Assembly: GCF_019355055.1 (NCBI RefSeq)
Contig: NZ_CP048411.1
Location: forward strand, 3,561,501 to 3,625,500
Origin: Pseudomonas sp. MTM4
GTDB taxonomy: Bacteria; Pseudomonadota; Gammaproteobacteria; Pseudomonadales; Pseudomonadaceae
DNA length: 64,000 nt
Direction of reading: 5' to 3'
The stretch's first letter is position 1. Each line of letters starts with the position of its first letter. A program made the position numbers and the translations under genes. Of this stretch, positions 1 through 8,546 are shown piece after piece. The notes under the pieces were generated by a model, which was not told where the DNA came from, did not search any database, and saw nothing but the letters and a program-made list of their open reading frames with translations.

Positions 1-614
1 AACCCTTGCCCGAGCTGGCAGACGCCAATGCCTGGTTCGATGAACTCGACCGGCGTGTACCACACGACAGCTGGCTGGCCGGCTGGTCGCTGGGCGGCAT
101 GCTCGCCGCTCAGCTGGCGGCGCGACGCCTGGATACCTGCCGCGGGTTGATCACCATCGCCAGTAACCCCTGCTTCCGCGCCCGCCCGCAATGGCCGGAA
201 GGCATGGCGCCGGAAATCTTCGATGCCTTTCACGAGGCGTTCCGGCTCGATCCTGAAGAAACCCTCAAGCGCTTCCGTTCGCTGTGCAGCCGCGGTGGTT
301 ACGATCCGCGAACGCTGGCGCGCCAGCTGCTGGTCAGCCAGTCGGAGTCTGCGCCGGCCGTGCTGGACGCCGGCCTGCAGTTGTTGGCGGAGCTGGATGG
401 GCGCGCGGCCCTGCATGGTTATTTTGGTCGTCAGCTGCATCTGTTCGCCGATGGTGACGCACTGGTTCCGGCGGCCGCCTGCGATGCGTTGCGGCGCTGG
501 ATGCCCGGAATAGAGACTAAAATGATTCCAGGCGCGAGCCATGCGCTGGCTCTGGAACGCGCTGATGATGTCGCGGCGGAGATGGTGGCATTTATCAGAG
601 GCAGCGCTGTATGA
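1..614 (+). CDS. bioH: BioH, pimeloyl-ACP methyl ester carboxylesterase (5' end outside window)
   Basis: This is an alpha/beta hydrolase that removes the methyl group from pimeloyl-ACP methyl ester, ending the BioC-BioH route to the biotin precursor. The gene runs in from before base 1, so the N-terminus is missing; a TTG at base 6 is not the true start. Visible are the nucleophile elbow GWSLGG, a catalytic Asp region ([10 protein letters not shown]) and the catalytic His in GASHALALE near the C-terminus. Its stop overlaps the bioC start by 4 bp, and bioC and bioD follow, which fixes the identity within a large hydrolase family. Cytoplasmic. Confidence 0.93.
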   Translation, partial: PLPELADANAWFDELDRRVPHDSWLAGWSLGGMLAAQLAARRLDTCRGLITIASNPCFRARPQWPEGMAPEIFDAFHEAFRLDPEETLKRFRSLCSRGGYDPRTLARQLLVSQSESAPAVLDAGLQLLAELDGRAALHGYFGRQLHLFADGDALVPAAACDALRRWMPGIETKMIPGASHALALERADDVAAEMVAFIRGSAV

Positions 615-1432
615 GTGAATGGGTTGCGGTGACGCCTGCCAATGCCGCATCCGGCCTGCCGGACAAACGCCTGGTCGCCGCATCGTTCTCCCGTGCCGCC
701 GCTAGCTATGACGCCGTGGCCGAGCTGCAGCGCACCGTCGGCAGCGCATTGATCGAACGGTTGCCGACTGATCTGCAACCCTCGCGCTGGCTCGATCTGG
801 GTGCAGGCACCGGTTACTTTTCGAGGGTTTTGGCGAGTCGCTTTTCTACAAGCGAAGGTGTCGCGCTGGATATCGCCGAAGGTATGTTGCGCCATGCACG
901 GCCTCAAGGCGGCGCGGCTGCGTTCATTGCCGGCGATGCTGAATGCCTGCCGCTGCGAGATGCATCGGTCGATCTGGTCTTTTCCAGTCTGGCGCTGCAA
1001 TGGTGTGAAGATTTTTCCGCCGTACTGAGCGAGGCGAAAAGGGTGCTGCGTCCAGACGGCGTTCTGGCCTTTACCAGTCTGTGCAGCGGCACCCTGCAGG
1101 AGCTGCGTGACAGCTGGCAAGCAGTGGACGGTTTTACTCACGTCAATCGCTTTCGTTCCCTGGAGGTTTACCAGCAGCTCTGCGCCGCCAGTGGATTGCA
1201 GCTGGACCGGCTCGATGTCGAGCCCCAGGTGCTGCACTTCGCCGAGCTGCGTCAGCTGACCCATGAGCTCAAGGCGCTCGGTGCGCACAATCTGAATCCC
1301 GGTCGTTCCGGCCGTCTTACCGGCCGTGTGCGCATTCGCGCATTGATTGATGCGTACGAGCAGTTCCGCACACCGAGCGGGCTGCCGGCGACCTATCAGG
1401 TGGTATACGGCGTGTTGCGCAAGGATTTCTGA
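611..1432 (+). CDS. bioC: BioC, malonyl-ACP O-methyltransferase
   Basis: This is a class I SAM-dependent methyltransferase of 273 residues. It methylates the free carboxyl of malonyl-ACP so the fatty acid machinery can extend it to the pimeloyl chain. The SAM-binding motif [14 protein letters not shown] is near residue 60, followed by the acidic motif ([10 protein letters not shown]) and a post-I motif ([11 protein letters not shown]). The ATG at 611 overlaps the bioH stop (ATGA), so translation is probably coupled; bioD starts one base after the stop. The order bioH-bioC-bioD is typical of pseudomonads. Confidence 0.95.
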   Translation: MSEWVAVTPANAASGLPDKRLVAASFSRAAASYDAVAELQRTVGSALIERLPTDLQPSRWLDLGAGTGYFSRVLASRFSTSEGVALDIAEGMLRHARPQGGAAAFIAGDAECLPLRDASVDLVFSSLALQWCEDFSAVLSEAKRVLRPDGVLAFTSLCSGTLQELRDSWQAVDGFTHVNRFRSLEVYQQLCAASGLQLDRLDVEPQVLHFAELRQLTHELKALGAHNLNPGRSGRLTGRVRIRALIDAYEQFRTPSGLPATYQVVYGVLRKDF

Positions 1433-1433
1433 G

Positions 1434-2123
1434 ATGACCGCGGTTTTTTTCGTCACCGGTACCGATACCGAAGTCGGCAAGACCACCGTCGCCGCCGGGC
1501 TGCTACATGCGGCGCGGCTGGCGGGGCACAGCACGGCTGCGGCGAAGCCGGTGGCGTCGGGGTGCAAGATGTCCGTTGATGGGTTGCGCAACAGCGACGC
1601 GCTGGCGTTGCTCGGCGAATGCACGCTGCCGCTGCGCTACGAGGAGGTCAATCCGTTCGCCTTCGAGCCGGCCATTGCGCCGCATCTGGCCGCGCGCGAA
1701 GCCGCTGTCGAATTAAGCGTGGCGGCGCTCGCGAAGCCGGTTCGGCAGATATTGGCGTTGCAGGCACAATTCTCGCTGGTGGAAGGCGCCGGCGGTTGGC
1801 GCGTGCCGCTGGCCGGTCGCGAAAGTCTGTCCGATCTCGCTGTGCAGCTGGGATTGCCGGTGATTCTAGTCGTCGGGGTTCGCCTGGGCTGCATCAATCA
1901 CGCTTTGCTCACGGCCGAGGCCATCGAGCGCGACGGGTTACGGTTGGCGGGCTGGGTTGCCAACATCGTCGATCCGGCAACGTCGCGGCTGGAGGAAAAC
2001 CTCACCACGCTGGCCGAGCGTCTGCCAGCGCCTTGCCTTGGGCGGGTGCCACACCTATCCGAGGCGTGTCCCGCCGAGGTTGCGCGCTATCTGGATATCG
2101 GGCCGCTCTTCCCGGCTTGTTGA
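1434..2123 (+). CDS. bioD: BioD, dethiobiotin synthetase
   Basis: This 229-residue ATP-dependent enzyme closes the ureido ring of dethiobiotin from diaminopelargonic acid and CO2. The N-terminus FVTGTDTEVGKTTVAAG is the P-loop of the family. K37-type substrate contacts lie in AAAKPVASGC, and VEGAGGWRVPL matches the conserved VEGAGG(W)xxP motif. The ATG at 1434 is chosen because it lies one base after the bioC stop and gives the usual family length; the frame is open upstream, but only inside bioC. It is the last gene of the biotin cluster. A possible promoter for the next gene overlaps its 3' end. Confidence 0.95.
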   Translation: MTAVFFVTGTDTEVGKTTVAAGLLHAARLAGHSTAAAKPVASGCKMSVDGLRNSDALALLGECTLPLRYEEVNPFAFEPAIAPHLAAREAAVELSVAALAKPVRQILALQAQFSLVEGAGGWRVPLAGRESLSDLAVQLGLPVILVVGVRLGCINHALLTAEAIERDGLRLAGWVANIVDPATSRLEENLTTLAERLPAPCLGRVPHLSEACPAEVARYLDIGPLFPAC

Positions 2124-2144
2124 TGCTTCAGGTCCGCTTATAAC
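2117..2144 (+). promoter_or_regulatory. possible sigma70 promoter for the small gene at 2214
   Basis: TTGTTG (2117-2122), a 16-base spacer and TATAAC (2139-2144) fit a sigma70 promoter, with the -10 at 5/6 and the -35 at 3/6. It straddles the bioD stop codon and lies about 70 bp before the next start. This is inferred from sequence only. Confidence 0.4.
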
Positions 2145-2213
2145 GATGCGTTACTGGCGGCTGAGCTTCAGCTCTGCTTCAATGATGGCGAATTGACTAC
2201 CTGGAAGTCGCAC

Positions 2214-2468
2214 ATGCAGATCTCCAATCTCCTCTCTTCCGGTCTGGCCGCTTTTCAGGCCGGCCAGCAGCGCGTCGATGATGCCGGCGCTGCGATCGCC
2301 GCCGATACGTTGCCGGTTGCCGAAAATTCTCAAACAGTTGCCGATGCCGTCGAGCTGACCGAGCAGCTGATCCAGATGAAGGTCGGCGAGCACGCGGCGA
2401 AAGCCGGCGCACGGATGTTGCAGAGCGCAGATGAAGTGCTTGGCACTTTAATTAATACCAAAGCCTGA
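2214..2468 (+). CDS. conserved small protein, PA0505-like, unknown function
   Basis: This encodes 84 residues. The ATG at 2214 has GGAAG 6 bases upstream and is preferred to the in-frame TTG at 2193. No signal peptide or membrane segment is seen. The protein is mostly helical by composition. Its end (VELTEQLIQMKVGEHAAKAG, then ARMLQSADEVLG) loosely resembles the C-terminal helix of flagellar rod and hook proteins of the FlgC/FlgE kind, but there is no flagellar gene nearby. A gene of this size at this position, between bioD and an acyl-CoA dehydrogenase, is conserved in pseudomonads as I recall (PA0505/PP_0367). Function unknown. Confidence 0.75.
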   Translation: MQISNLLSSGLAAFQAGQQRVDDAGAAIAADTLPVAENSQTVADAVELTEQLIQMKVGEHAAKAGARMLQSADEVLGTLINTKA

Positions 2469-2662
2469 CTCCCTCCGGTCGGTCTCTCCGAAATCCCTCC
2501 ATCCTCGGGCTGTTGCTGTTTCGCTGTGTGCCGTGTTGCTGCGCGGTATGGCGTTTCTTGTCGTTTGTTTGAAATGACCAAGCAATGGACAGCCCCTACG
2601 GGCCATCTCTTTCTAGACTCTCATTAGAAGGGCGCTCCGACCAACGGCGTTCTGGCCCCTGC

Positions 2663-2691
2663 TTGACATCGCGCAGGGCGAAACGTATGTT
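2663..2691 (+). promoter_or_regulatory. sigma70 promoter of the first fadE-type gene
   Basis: A perfect TTGACA (2663-2668), a 17-base spacer and TATGTT (2686-2691) lie about 100 bp upstream of the ATG at 2791. The -10 lies inside the operator described next, a repressible arrangement. The rest of the 322-bp gap (2469-2790) shows nothing I can identify. Confidence 0.65.
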
Positions 2692-2706
2692 TCAAACGAC
2701 TGTTTG
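2680..2706. promoter_or_regulatory. two overlapping PsrA-type operators
   Basis: GAAAC-GTAT-GTTTC (2680-2693) and CAAAC-GACT-GTTTG (2693-2706) are two perfect palindromes sharing one base, with centres 13 bp apart. Both fit the published PsrA consensus (G/C)AAAC-N(2-4)-GTTT(G/C). PsrA is the TetR-family fatty-acid sensor of pseudomonads that represses beta-oxidation genes. The first site covers the -10 and the second the start region, so binding should block transcription until long-chain fatty acids are present. psrA is not in this window. Confidence 0.72.
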
Positions 2707-2790
2707 ACCTGCCATGTGGCGGTCACTATCCAAACCAAGAGTGGCCGGTCGGTCACCTGAATCAAAGAGCCCACCGCTGAGGTTTACGCT

Positions 2791-4611
2791 ATGCCTGATT
2801 ACAAGGCCCCCTTGCGCGATATCCGTTTCGTACGTGACGAACTGCTCGGCTACGAAGCGCACTATCAGAGCCTTCCGGGTTGTGAAGACGCCACCCCGGA
2901 CATGGTCAATGCCATTCTCGACGAAGGCGCCAAGTTCTGTGAGCAGGTCATCGCCCCGCTGAATCGCGTCGGTGACCTCGAAGGCTGCACCTGGAGCGAG
3001 TCGGGCGTAAAAACGCCGACTGGCTTCAAGGAGGCCTACCAGCAGTTCGTCGAAGGCGGCTGGCCGAGCCTGGCCCACGACGTCGAGCACGGCGGTCAGG
3101 GCCTGCCGGAGTCGCTGGGCATGGCCATCAGCGAGATGGTCGGTGAAGCCAACTGGTCCTGGGGCATGTACCCCGGCCTGTCCCATGGCGCGATGAACAC
3201 CCTGCACGCCCACGGCACGCCCGAGCAGCAGGCCACCTATCTGACCAAGCTGGTATCCGGCGAGTGGACCGGCACCATGTGTCTGACCGAGCCGCATTGC
3301 GGCACTGACCTGGGCATGCTGCGCACCAAGGCCGAGCCTCAGGCCGACGGCAGCTACAAGATCAGCGGCACCAAGATCTTCATCTCCGCGGGCGAGCACG
3401 ACATGGCCGACAACATCGTCCATATCGTACTGGCCCGTCTGCCCGATGCGCCGCAAGGCACCAAGGGCATTTCGCTGTTCATCGTGCCCAAGTTTTTACC
3501 AAAAGACGGCCTGCCGAACGCCGAAGGCGGTGTCGGTGAGCGCAACGGCGTGTCCTGTGGCTCGCTGGAGCACAAGATGGGCATTCACGGCAACGCCACC
3601 TGCGTGATGAACTTCGATAGCGCTACCGGCTTCCTGATCGGCCCGCCGAACAAGGGCCTGAACTGCATGTTCACCTTTATGAACACCGCACGTCTGGGCA
3701 CCGCTCTGCAGGGCCTGGCCCATGCCGAGATCGGTTTCCAAGGTGGTATCAAGTACGCTCGCGAGCGTCTGCAGATGCGTTCGCTGACTGGTCCCAAGGC
3801 GCCCGAGAAAGCCGCTGACCCGATCATCGTCCATCCGGACGTGCGCCGCATGCTGCTGACCATGAAGGCCTTCGCCGAAGGCAATCGCGCGATGCTCTAT
3901 TTCGCCGCCAAGCAGGTCGACATCACTCAGCGCAGTCAGGACGAGGAGCAGCGCAAGGCCGCAGATGCAATGCTGGCCTTCCTCACTCCGATCGCCAAGG
4001 CGTTCATGACCGAAGTGGGCTTCGAAGCCGCCAACCACGGCGTGCAGATTTACGGTGGACACGGCTTCATCGCCGAGTGGGGCATGGAGCAGAACGTACG
4101 TGACAGCCGTATCTCCTGCTTGTACGAAGGTACTACTGGCATTCAGGCACTCGACCTGCTGGGCCGCAAGGTGCTGATGACCCAGGGCGAAGCGCTGAAA
4201 GGCTTCACCAAGGTGGTGCACAAGTTCTGCCAGGCCAACGAAGGCAACGAGTCGATCAAGCAGTTCGTCGAGCCGCTGGCTAAGCTGAACAAGGAGTGGG
4301 GCGATCTGACCATGAAGGTCGGCATGGCTGCGATGAAAAACCGCGAAGAAGTCGGTGCCGCTTCGGTGGATTACCTGATGTACTGCGGTTACGCCTGCCT
4401 GGCCTACTTCTGGGCCGACATGGCGCGCCTGGCGTCCGAGAAGATCGCAGCCGGCGAAGACAGCGATGGCTTCTACACCGCCAAGGTGCAGACGGCGCGC
4501 TTCTACTTCCAGCGCATCCTGCCGCGCACTCGCACCCACATCGAAACCATGCTGTCCGGTGCTGACAACCTGATGGATATGGACGAGGCTCACTTCGAGC
4601 TGGCGTACTAA
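2791..4611 (+). CDS. acyl-CoA dehydrogenase, FadE type (PA0506-like)
   Basis: This 606-residue FAD enzyme catalyses the first step of beta-oxidation, forming trans-2-enoyl-CoA. It belongs to the long (about 600 aa) class with an extra C-terminal acyl-CoA dehydrogenase-like domain. Visible are the FAD/substrate signature [13 protein letters not shown] (about residues 165-180), [12 protein letters not shown], the Arg-rich segment before FAEGNRAM, and [16 protein letters not shown], which carries the catalytic Glu. The ATG at 2791 has GAGG 10 bases upstream. A second enzyme of the same class lies at 6360, with a diguanylate cyclase between. Regulation by PsrA is inferred from the operators upstream. 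Confidence 0.93.
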   Translation: MPDYKAPLRDIRFVRDELLGYEAHYQSLPGCEDATPDMVNAILDEGAKFCEQVIAPLNRVGDLEGCTWSESGVKTPTGFKEAYQQFVEGGWPSLAHDVEHGGQGLPESLGMAISEMVGEANWSWGMYPGLSHGAMNTLHAHGTPEQQATYLTKLVSGEWTGTMCLTEPHCGTDLGMLRTKAEPQADGSYKISGTKIFISAGEHDMADNIVHIVLARLPDAPQGTKGISLFIVPKFLPKDGLPNAEGGVGERNGVSCGSLEHKMGIHGNATCVMNFDSATGFLIGPPNKGLNCMFTFMNTARLGTALQGLAHAEIGFQGGIKYARERLQMRSLTGPKAPEKAADPIIVHPDVRRMLLTMKAFAEGNRAMLYFAAKQVDITQRSQDEEQRKAADAMLAFLTPIAKAFMTEVGFEAANHGVQIYGGHGFIAEWGMEQNVRDSRISCLYEGTTGIQALDLLGRKVLMTQGEALKGFTKVVHKFCQANEGNESIKQFVEPLAKLNKEWGDLTMKVGMAAMKNREEVGAASVDYLMYCGYACLAYFWADMARLASEKIAAGEDSDGFYTAKVQTARFYFQRILPRTRTHIETMLSGADNLMDMDEAHFELAY

Positions 4612-4663
4612 GGTTGTGCTGAGCTGAGATCCGTTGCCTTGGCAATGGACTCAGCTGATGACG

Positions 4664-4690
4664 AACCCCGCTAATCGCGGGGTTTCGCCT
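4664..4690 (+). terminator. intrinsic terminator after the first fadE-type gene
   Basis: AACCCCGC (4664-4671), a 5-base loop and GCGGGGTT (4677-4684) form a perfect 8-bp stem followed by TCGCCTTT. The T-run is interrupted, but the position 53 bp after the stop fits. Confidence 0.75.
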
Positions 4691-4898
4691 TTATAAGGCA
4701 GTCGTTATGAAGGCGTGCCGTGGAGCGATCGGATAGACCACCGATAGCCGCGTGACGCGCTACCGTCGTTACTTGAATCACTGCTTCGCCGGTGGCCTTT
4801 CATTCCGAGCAAAAGGTGCTCACGCTCGATCTGAGATGATCGCCTGATCGAGTTAATGGCACAATGCCTGGTTCTCGCGACCATCTGCCGGAGCCGTC

Positions 4899-6203
4899 GT
4901 GCCTCGCCTGAATGCTGCACGCCTTGTTAGTCATCTGTATGCACCGCTGGCCTTGCTATTCGGCTCGCTGATCGCTGCGCGGCAGACGAATCTCAACGAG
5001 TTCTTCACGTCATTGTTCAACGTGCTGCCGACCGTTCTGCTATTGCTCGGTGGCGCGTTCTGTATCGCCTACGCGCGGGTCCGCGAGGGTTTCCTGCTGC
5101 TGGTGGTCTATCTCGTCTATTTTCTGTTGGACACCCAGGTCGATCATTACCGGCTTACAGGTGCTTTATTGCCGGAAGCGGTGCTGACATTTCATCTCTG
5201 TAGCCTGCTTTCACCCGCGCTTTATGGGCTGTATGCGCTGTGGCGTGAGCGTGCTCATCTGTTGCAGGACGGCCTGGCGCGCCTCGCTGTGCTGTTCGCC
5301 GCGTCGATGTTGGCGCTGGCCCTGGCGCGACGATTCCCCGAGGCCACGCTCGACTGGTTGGTAGAGATTCGTTGGCCCTCCCTGCAGACGGACTGGTTGT
5401 CACTGATCCAACTGGCCTATCCGGTTTTTCTGGTGGCGCTGACTGGCTTGCTGGTGCAATACCTGCGGCGTCCGCGCCCGGTGCATGCTGCTCAGTTCGT
5501 CGCGCTGATTGGTTTGCTGCTGATGCTGCCGCAGGTGTTCAGTCGGCCGGGCACGCTCAATGTTATGAGTAGCCTGCTGATGTTGATGCTGGTGGTAGCG
5601 ATCGCGCAGGAGGCCTACCAGATGGCGTTTCGTGACGAGCTGACCGGCCTTCCCGGGCGCCGGGCGCTCAACGAACGGCTACAGCGGCTGGGGCGCAATT
5701 ACGTCATCGCCATGGCCGATGTGGATCGCTTCAAAGCGTTCAATGACACCCATGGCCATGACGTCGGCGACCAGGTGCTGCGACTGGTTGCGAGCCGGTT
5801 GCGCAAGGTGGGCGGCGGCGGGCGTGCCTATCGTTACGGCGGCGAAGAGTTCGCGCTGGTGTTTCCGGGCCGCGATCTGGAGCACTGTCTGGTGCATCTG
5901 GAGGCCGTCCGGCAGGCGGTCGAGGACTATCCATTGCAGCTACGGGATAAGTCGAATCGGCCAAAGGATGCGGAGCGAGGGCGGCAGCGTCGTGGTGCCA
6001 GTTCGGCGGCGTCAGTCTCGGTGACCATCAGCATTGGCGTGGCCGAGCGGCTGATCACGCAGCGCAGCCCGGAGGAAGTTATCAAAAGCGCTGATCAGGC
6101 GCTTTATAGCGCCAAGAGTGCAGGGCGCAACTGCATTCGCTCGCATGGCGAGAATCGGCGTGGCGCGGTACGGACGGCAAAGCGTTCGGCCGCTGATACC
6201 TAG
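4899..6203 (+). CDS. membrane-anchored diguanylate cyclase (GGDEF)
   Basis: This encodes 434 residues. The N-terminal half is a run of hydrophobic segments (about six, residues 10-235) with no recognisable ligand domain, so it is an integral inner-membrane sensor. The C-terminal GGDEF domain (about 240-415) has the metal-binding stretch ADVDRFKAFNDTHGHDVGD and an intact active site YGGEEF near residue 314, so it should make c-di-GMP. No RxxD inhibitory site is present: the four residues at that position are GGGG, so product inhibition by that route is unlikely. The GTG at 4899 has GGAG 5 bases upstream. A GGDEF gene between the two acyl-CoA dehydrogenases is also found, as I recall, in P. putida (PP_0369). 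Confidence 0.88.
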   Translation: MPRLNAARLVSHLYAPLALLFGSLIAARQTNLNEFFTSLFNVLPTVLLLLGGAFCIAYARVREGFLLLVVYLVYFLLDTQVDHYRLTGALLPEAVLTFHLCSLLSPALYGLYALWRERAHLLQDGLARLAVLFAASMLALALARRFPEATLDWLVEIRWPSLQTDWLSLIQLAYPVFLVALTGLLVQYLRRPRPVHAAQFVALIGLLLMLPQVFSRPGTLNVMSSLLMLMLVVAIAQEAYQMAFRDELTGLPGRRALNERLQRLGRNYVIAMADVDRFKAFNDTHGHDVGDQVLRLVASRLRKVGGGGRAYRYGGEEFALVFPGRDLEHCLVHLEAVRQAVEDYPLQLRDKSNRPKDAERGRQRRGASSAASVSVTISIGVAERLITQRSPEEVIKSADQALYSAKSAGRNCIRSHGENRRGAVRTAKRSAADT

Positions 6204-6359
6204 CGGCCGTGGCGACGCAATCACGCCACCTCAATGGCGCCAGCATGAGAACCAGTCGGTCACTTTAAGACGCTTCGGGCGCCGATTGGTCTTCAGTTAG
6301 ACTCGCAAAACTCCTGCGGCCAACCGGCCCGGCGTCATGTTTTCTGCGAGGTCTCTCCC

Positions 6360-8138
6360 ATGGCTGATTACAAAGCACCGTTGCGCGATATGCGATTCGT
6401 CCTGAATGAAGTCTTCGATGCCCCGAAGCTCTGGCAGACGTTGCCAGCGCTGGCTGAGGTCGTGGACGCGGAAACCGCCGATGCCATTCTTGAGGAGGCG
6501 GGCAAGATCACCGCCAATACCATCGCCCCGCTCAACCGCAGCGGCGACGAGGAAGGCTGTCACTGGACCGATGGCGCGGTCAGCACGCCGGCCGGTTATC
6601 CCGAAGCCTATCGCCTGTATGCCGAAGGTGGCTGGGTCGGCGTGGGTGGCGACCCGGCCTACGGCGGTATGGGCATGCCCAAGGCGATCTCGGCTCAGGT
6701 CGAAGAAATGATGAACTCCGCCAGCTTGGCATTCGGCCTCTATCCGATGCTGACCTCTGGCGCCTGCCTGTCGGTCTACGCCCACGCCAGCGAAGAGCTG
6801 AAACAGAAGTATTTGCCGAACATGTATGCCGGAACCTGGGCTGGCTCGATGTGCCTGACAGAGCCGCATGCCGGCACGGACCTGGGCATCATCCGCACCA
6901 AGGCCGAGCCGCAGGCCGACGGCAGCTACAAAGTCAGCGGGACCAAGATTTTCATTACCGGCGGGGAACACGACCTGACCGAGAACATCATTCATCTGGT
7001 GTTGGCCAAGCTGCCGGATGCGCCGGCCGGCTCGCGTGGTATCTCGCTGTTCCTCGTTCCCAAGGTGATGGTCAATGAGGACGGTTCGCTGGGCGAGCGC
7101 AATTCGCTGTCTTGCGGTTCCATCGAGCACAAGATGGGCATCCAGGCTTCGGCGACCTGCGTGATGAACTTCGACGGTGCGACCGGCTGGATGGTCGGCG
7201 AGCCGAACAAGGGCCTGGCGGCGATGTTCACCATGATGAATTACGAGCGGCTGGGTGTTGGCATCCAGGGCTTGGCGACCGGCGAGCGTTCCTACCTGAG
7301 TGCCATCGAATATGCGCGCGAGCGTGTGCAAAGCCGCGCTCCGACCGGCCCTGTCGCGCAGGACAAGGTGGCCGATCCGATCATCGTGCACCCGGACGTT
7401 CGGCGCATGCTGCTGACCATGAAAGCGCTGAACGAGGGCGGCCGCGCGTTTTCCAGCTACGTTGCGTTGCAGCTGGATATCGCCAAGTTCAGCGAGGATG
7501 CCGAGGCGCGTCAGCGCGCCGAAGCGCAGGTTGCGCTGCTGACGCCGGTGGCCAAGGCGTTCCTCACAGACATGGGGTTGGAAACCACGGTGCATGGCCA
7601 GCAGATATTCGGCGGTCATGGCTTCATTCGCGAGTGGGGCCAGGAGCAGCTGGTGCGCGACTGCCGTATCACTCAGATCTACGAGGGCACCAACGGTATC
7701 CAGGCGCTGGATCTGCTGGGCCGCAAGGTTGTAGGCAGCGGCGGTGAACTCTACAACGCTTTTGCAGAAGAGATTCGAAGCTACTGCTCTACCACGAGCG
7801 CCGAGTTGGACGAATTCGTGGCGCCGCTCAAGGCAGCGCTGGAAAATCTCGATGAGCTCACTGCGTTCGTCCTCGATAGCGCCAAGCGCAACCCTAATGA
7901 AATAGGTGCCGCCTCGGTCGAATATCTGCATGTGTTCGGCTACACCGCGTACGCCTATATGTGGGCTCGCATGGCGGGCGCTGCGTTGGGTAAGGAAGGA
8001 CAGGACGATTTCTATGCCAGCAAACTCGGCACGGCACGTTTCTTCTTCGCGCGCCTGCTGCCCCGTATTCATTCGCTGAGCGCATCGGTCCGGGCGGGAA
8101 GCGACTCGCTCTATCTGCTCGACGCAGCACAGTTCTGA
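6360..8138 (+). CDS. acyl-CoA dehydrogenase, FadE type (PA0507/PA0508-like)
   Basis: This 592-residue enzyme is a paralogue of the one at 2791, with the same start ([13 protein letters not shown]) and motifs: MCLTEPHAGTDLG, GTKIFITGGEHDLTEN, and [16 protein letters not shown] with the catalytic Glu. It oxidises an acyl-CoA to the enoyl-CoA; chain-length preference cannot be read from the sequence. GAGG lies 10 bases before the ATG. Unlike its paralogue it has no clear GAAAC/GTTTC palindrome in the 156-bp upstream gap, so it may be regulated differently or read from the cyclase promoter. An RsmY-type RNA follows. Confidence 0.92.
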   Translation: MADYKAPLRDMRFVLNEVFDAPKLWQTLPALAEVVDAETADAILEEAGKITANTIAPLNRSGDEEGCHWTDGAVSTPAGYPEAYRLYAEGGWVGVGGDPAYGGMGMPKAISAQVEEMMNSASLAFGLYPMLTSGACLSVYAHASEELKQKYLPNMYAGTWAGSMCLTEPHAGTDLGIIRTKAEPQADGSYKVSGTKIFITGGEHDLTENIIHLVLAKLPDAPAGSRGISLFLVPKVMVNEDGSLGERNSLSCGSIEHKMGIQASATCVMNFDGATGWMVGEPNKGLAAMFTMMNYERLGVGIQGLATGERSYLSAIEYARERVQSRAPTGPVAQDKVADPIIVHPDVRRMLLTMKALNEGGRAFSSYVALQLDIAKFSEDAEARQRAEAQVALLTPVAKAFLTDMGLETTVHGQQIFGGHGFIREWGQEQLVRDCRITQIYEGTNGIQALDLLGRKVVGSGGELYNAFAEEIRSYCSTTSAELDEFVAPLKAALENLDELTAFVLDSAKRNPNEIGAASVEYLHVFGYTAYAYMWARMAGAALGKEGQDDFYASKLGTARFFFARLLPRIHSLSASVRAGSDSLYLLDAAQF

Positions 8139-8224
8139 ACGCTTAACCCGTAAAGGCACAATGAAATTAATTAGCCAGCTCTGGGAACAAGGCGCCACTA
8201 CGCCAGTCATAGTTCCGCATCGTT

Positions 8225-8242
8225 TGTAGTCAATGGCTTACA
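8225..8242. promoter_or_regulatory. second, degenerate GacA-type box
   Basis: TGTAGT-CAATGG-CTTACA matches the GacA upstream box TGTAAG-N6-CTTACA at 10 of 12 arm positions and has the central AT of the consensus. It starts 41 bp (about four helical turns) before the perfect box at 8266, so both would lie on the same face of the DNA. Its role is inferred. Confidence 0.5.
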
Positions 8243-8265
8243 GAGTGACCTAGGGAAGGGTTTTC

Positions 8266-8283
8266 TGTAAGCCTTTGCTTACA
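8266..8283. promoter_or_regulatory. GacA upstream activating box
   Basis: TGTAAG-CCTTTG-CTTACA is a perfect 6+6 bp palindrome identical to the known GacA box arms found upstream of rsmX, rsmY and rsmZ in pseudomonads. It lies about 65-80 bp before the likely start of the RNA below. The -10 is probably TATGGA at 8341-8346, with a poor -35, as expected of an activator-dependent promoter. Confidence 0.87.
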
Positions 8284-8347
8284 AATCGCGGTGCAGATGG
8301 CTACTACAGGTTTATTCGGCTGAACGGTAGTCTTTTGCGCTATGGAC

Positions 8348-8467
8348 GCCGCGTAGGGAAGCGCATAGAAAACACGGAAGCGTAGCGGAACGACGCCAGG
8401 AAGGCGCAAGTCACGGATGTCAGGATTCAGTCTGCAAAGGCCCCGCTTCGGCGGGGTTTCTTTTTTT
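8348..8467 (+). ncRNA. rsmY: RsmY-type small RNA that sequesters RsmA/CsrA
   Basis: This is an untranslated RNA of about 118-120 nt. It carries six GGA motifs (8357, 8376, 8387, 8399, 8415, 8423), several in hairpin loops; the clearest is CGCC-AGGAA-GGCG at 8394-8406. RsmA/RsmE binds such loops, so the RNA titrates the repressor and frees its target mRNAs. Size, GGA count, GacA boxes upstream and a terminator at the end all fit. The call of RsmY rather than RsmX or RsmZ rests on position: in pseudomonads without the denitrification cluster here, rsmY follows the acyl-CoA dehydrogenase gene (recalled synteny). The 5' end is estimated. Confidence 0.83.
8438..8467 (+). terminator. intrinsic terminator of the RsmY-type RNA
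   Basis: CCCCGC (8441-8446), TTCG tetraloop and GCGGGG (8451-8456) are followed by TTTCTTTTTTT. The preceding AA pairs partly with the T-run, so it may also stop msrA transcription arriving from the other strand. Confidence 0.92.
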
Positions 8468-8546
8468 GCGGAACCCTTTCGCAAAGACTGGCAAGAAGCA
8501 TCGCCCGAGCACTGCTGCGTGATGCTCAGGCATTAATGCTTGAATC

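Noticed and set aside
4856..4872. TGGCAC resembling a sigma54 -24 element before the diguanylate cyclase
   Set aside because: No TTGC at the -12 position with the right spacing.
6297..8210. 637-codon open frame on the minus strand opposite the second fadE-type gene
   Set aside because: Same composition effect; the plus-strand gene is a clear acyl-CoA dehydrogenase.
8139..8224. start of a small protein gene after the second fadE (ATGAAATTAATTAGC)
   Set aside because: The frame from 8161 closes after a few codons and has no ribosome site; no conserved product recognised.
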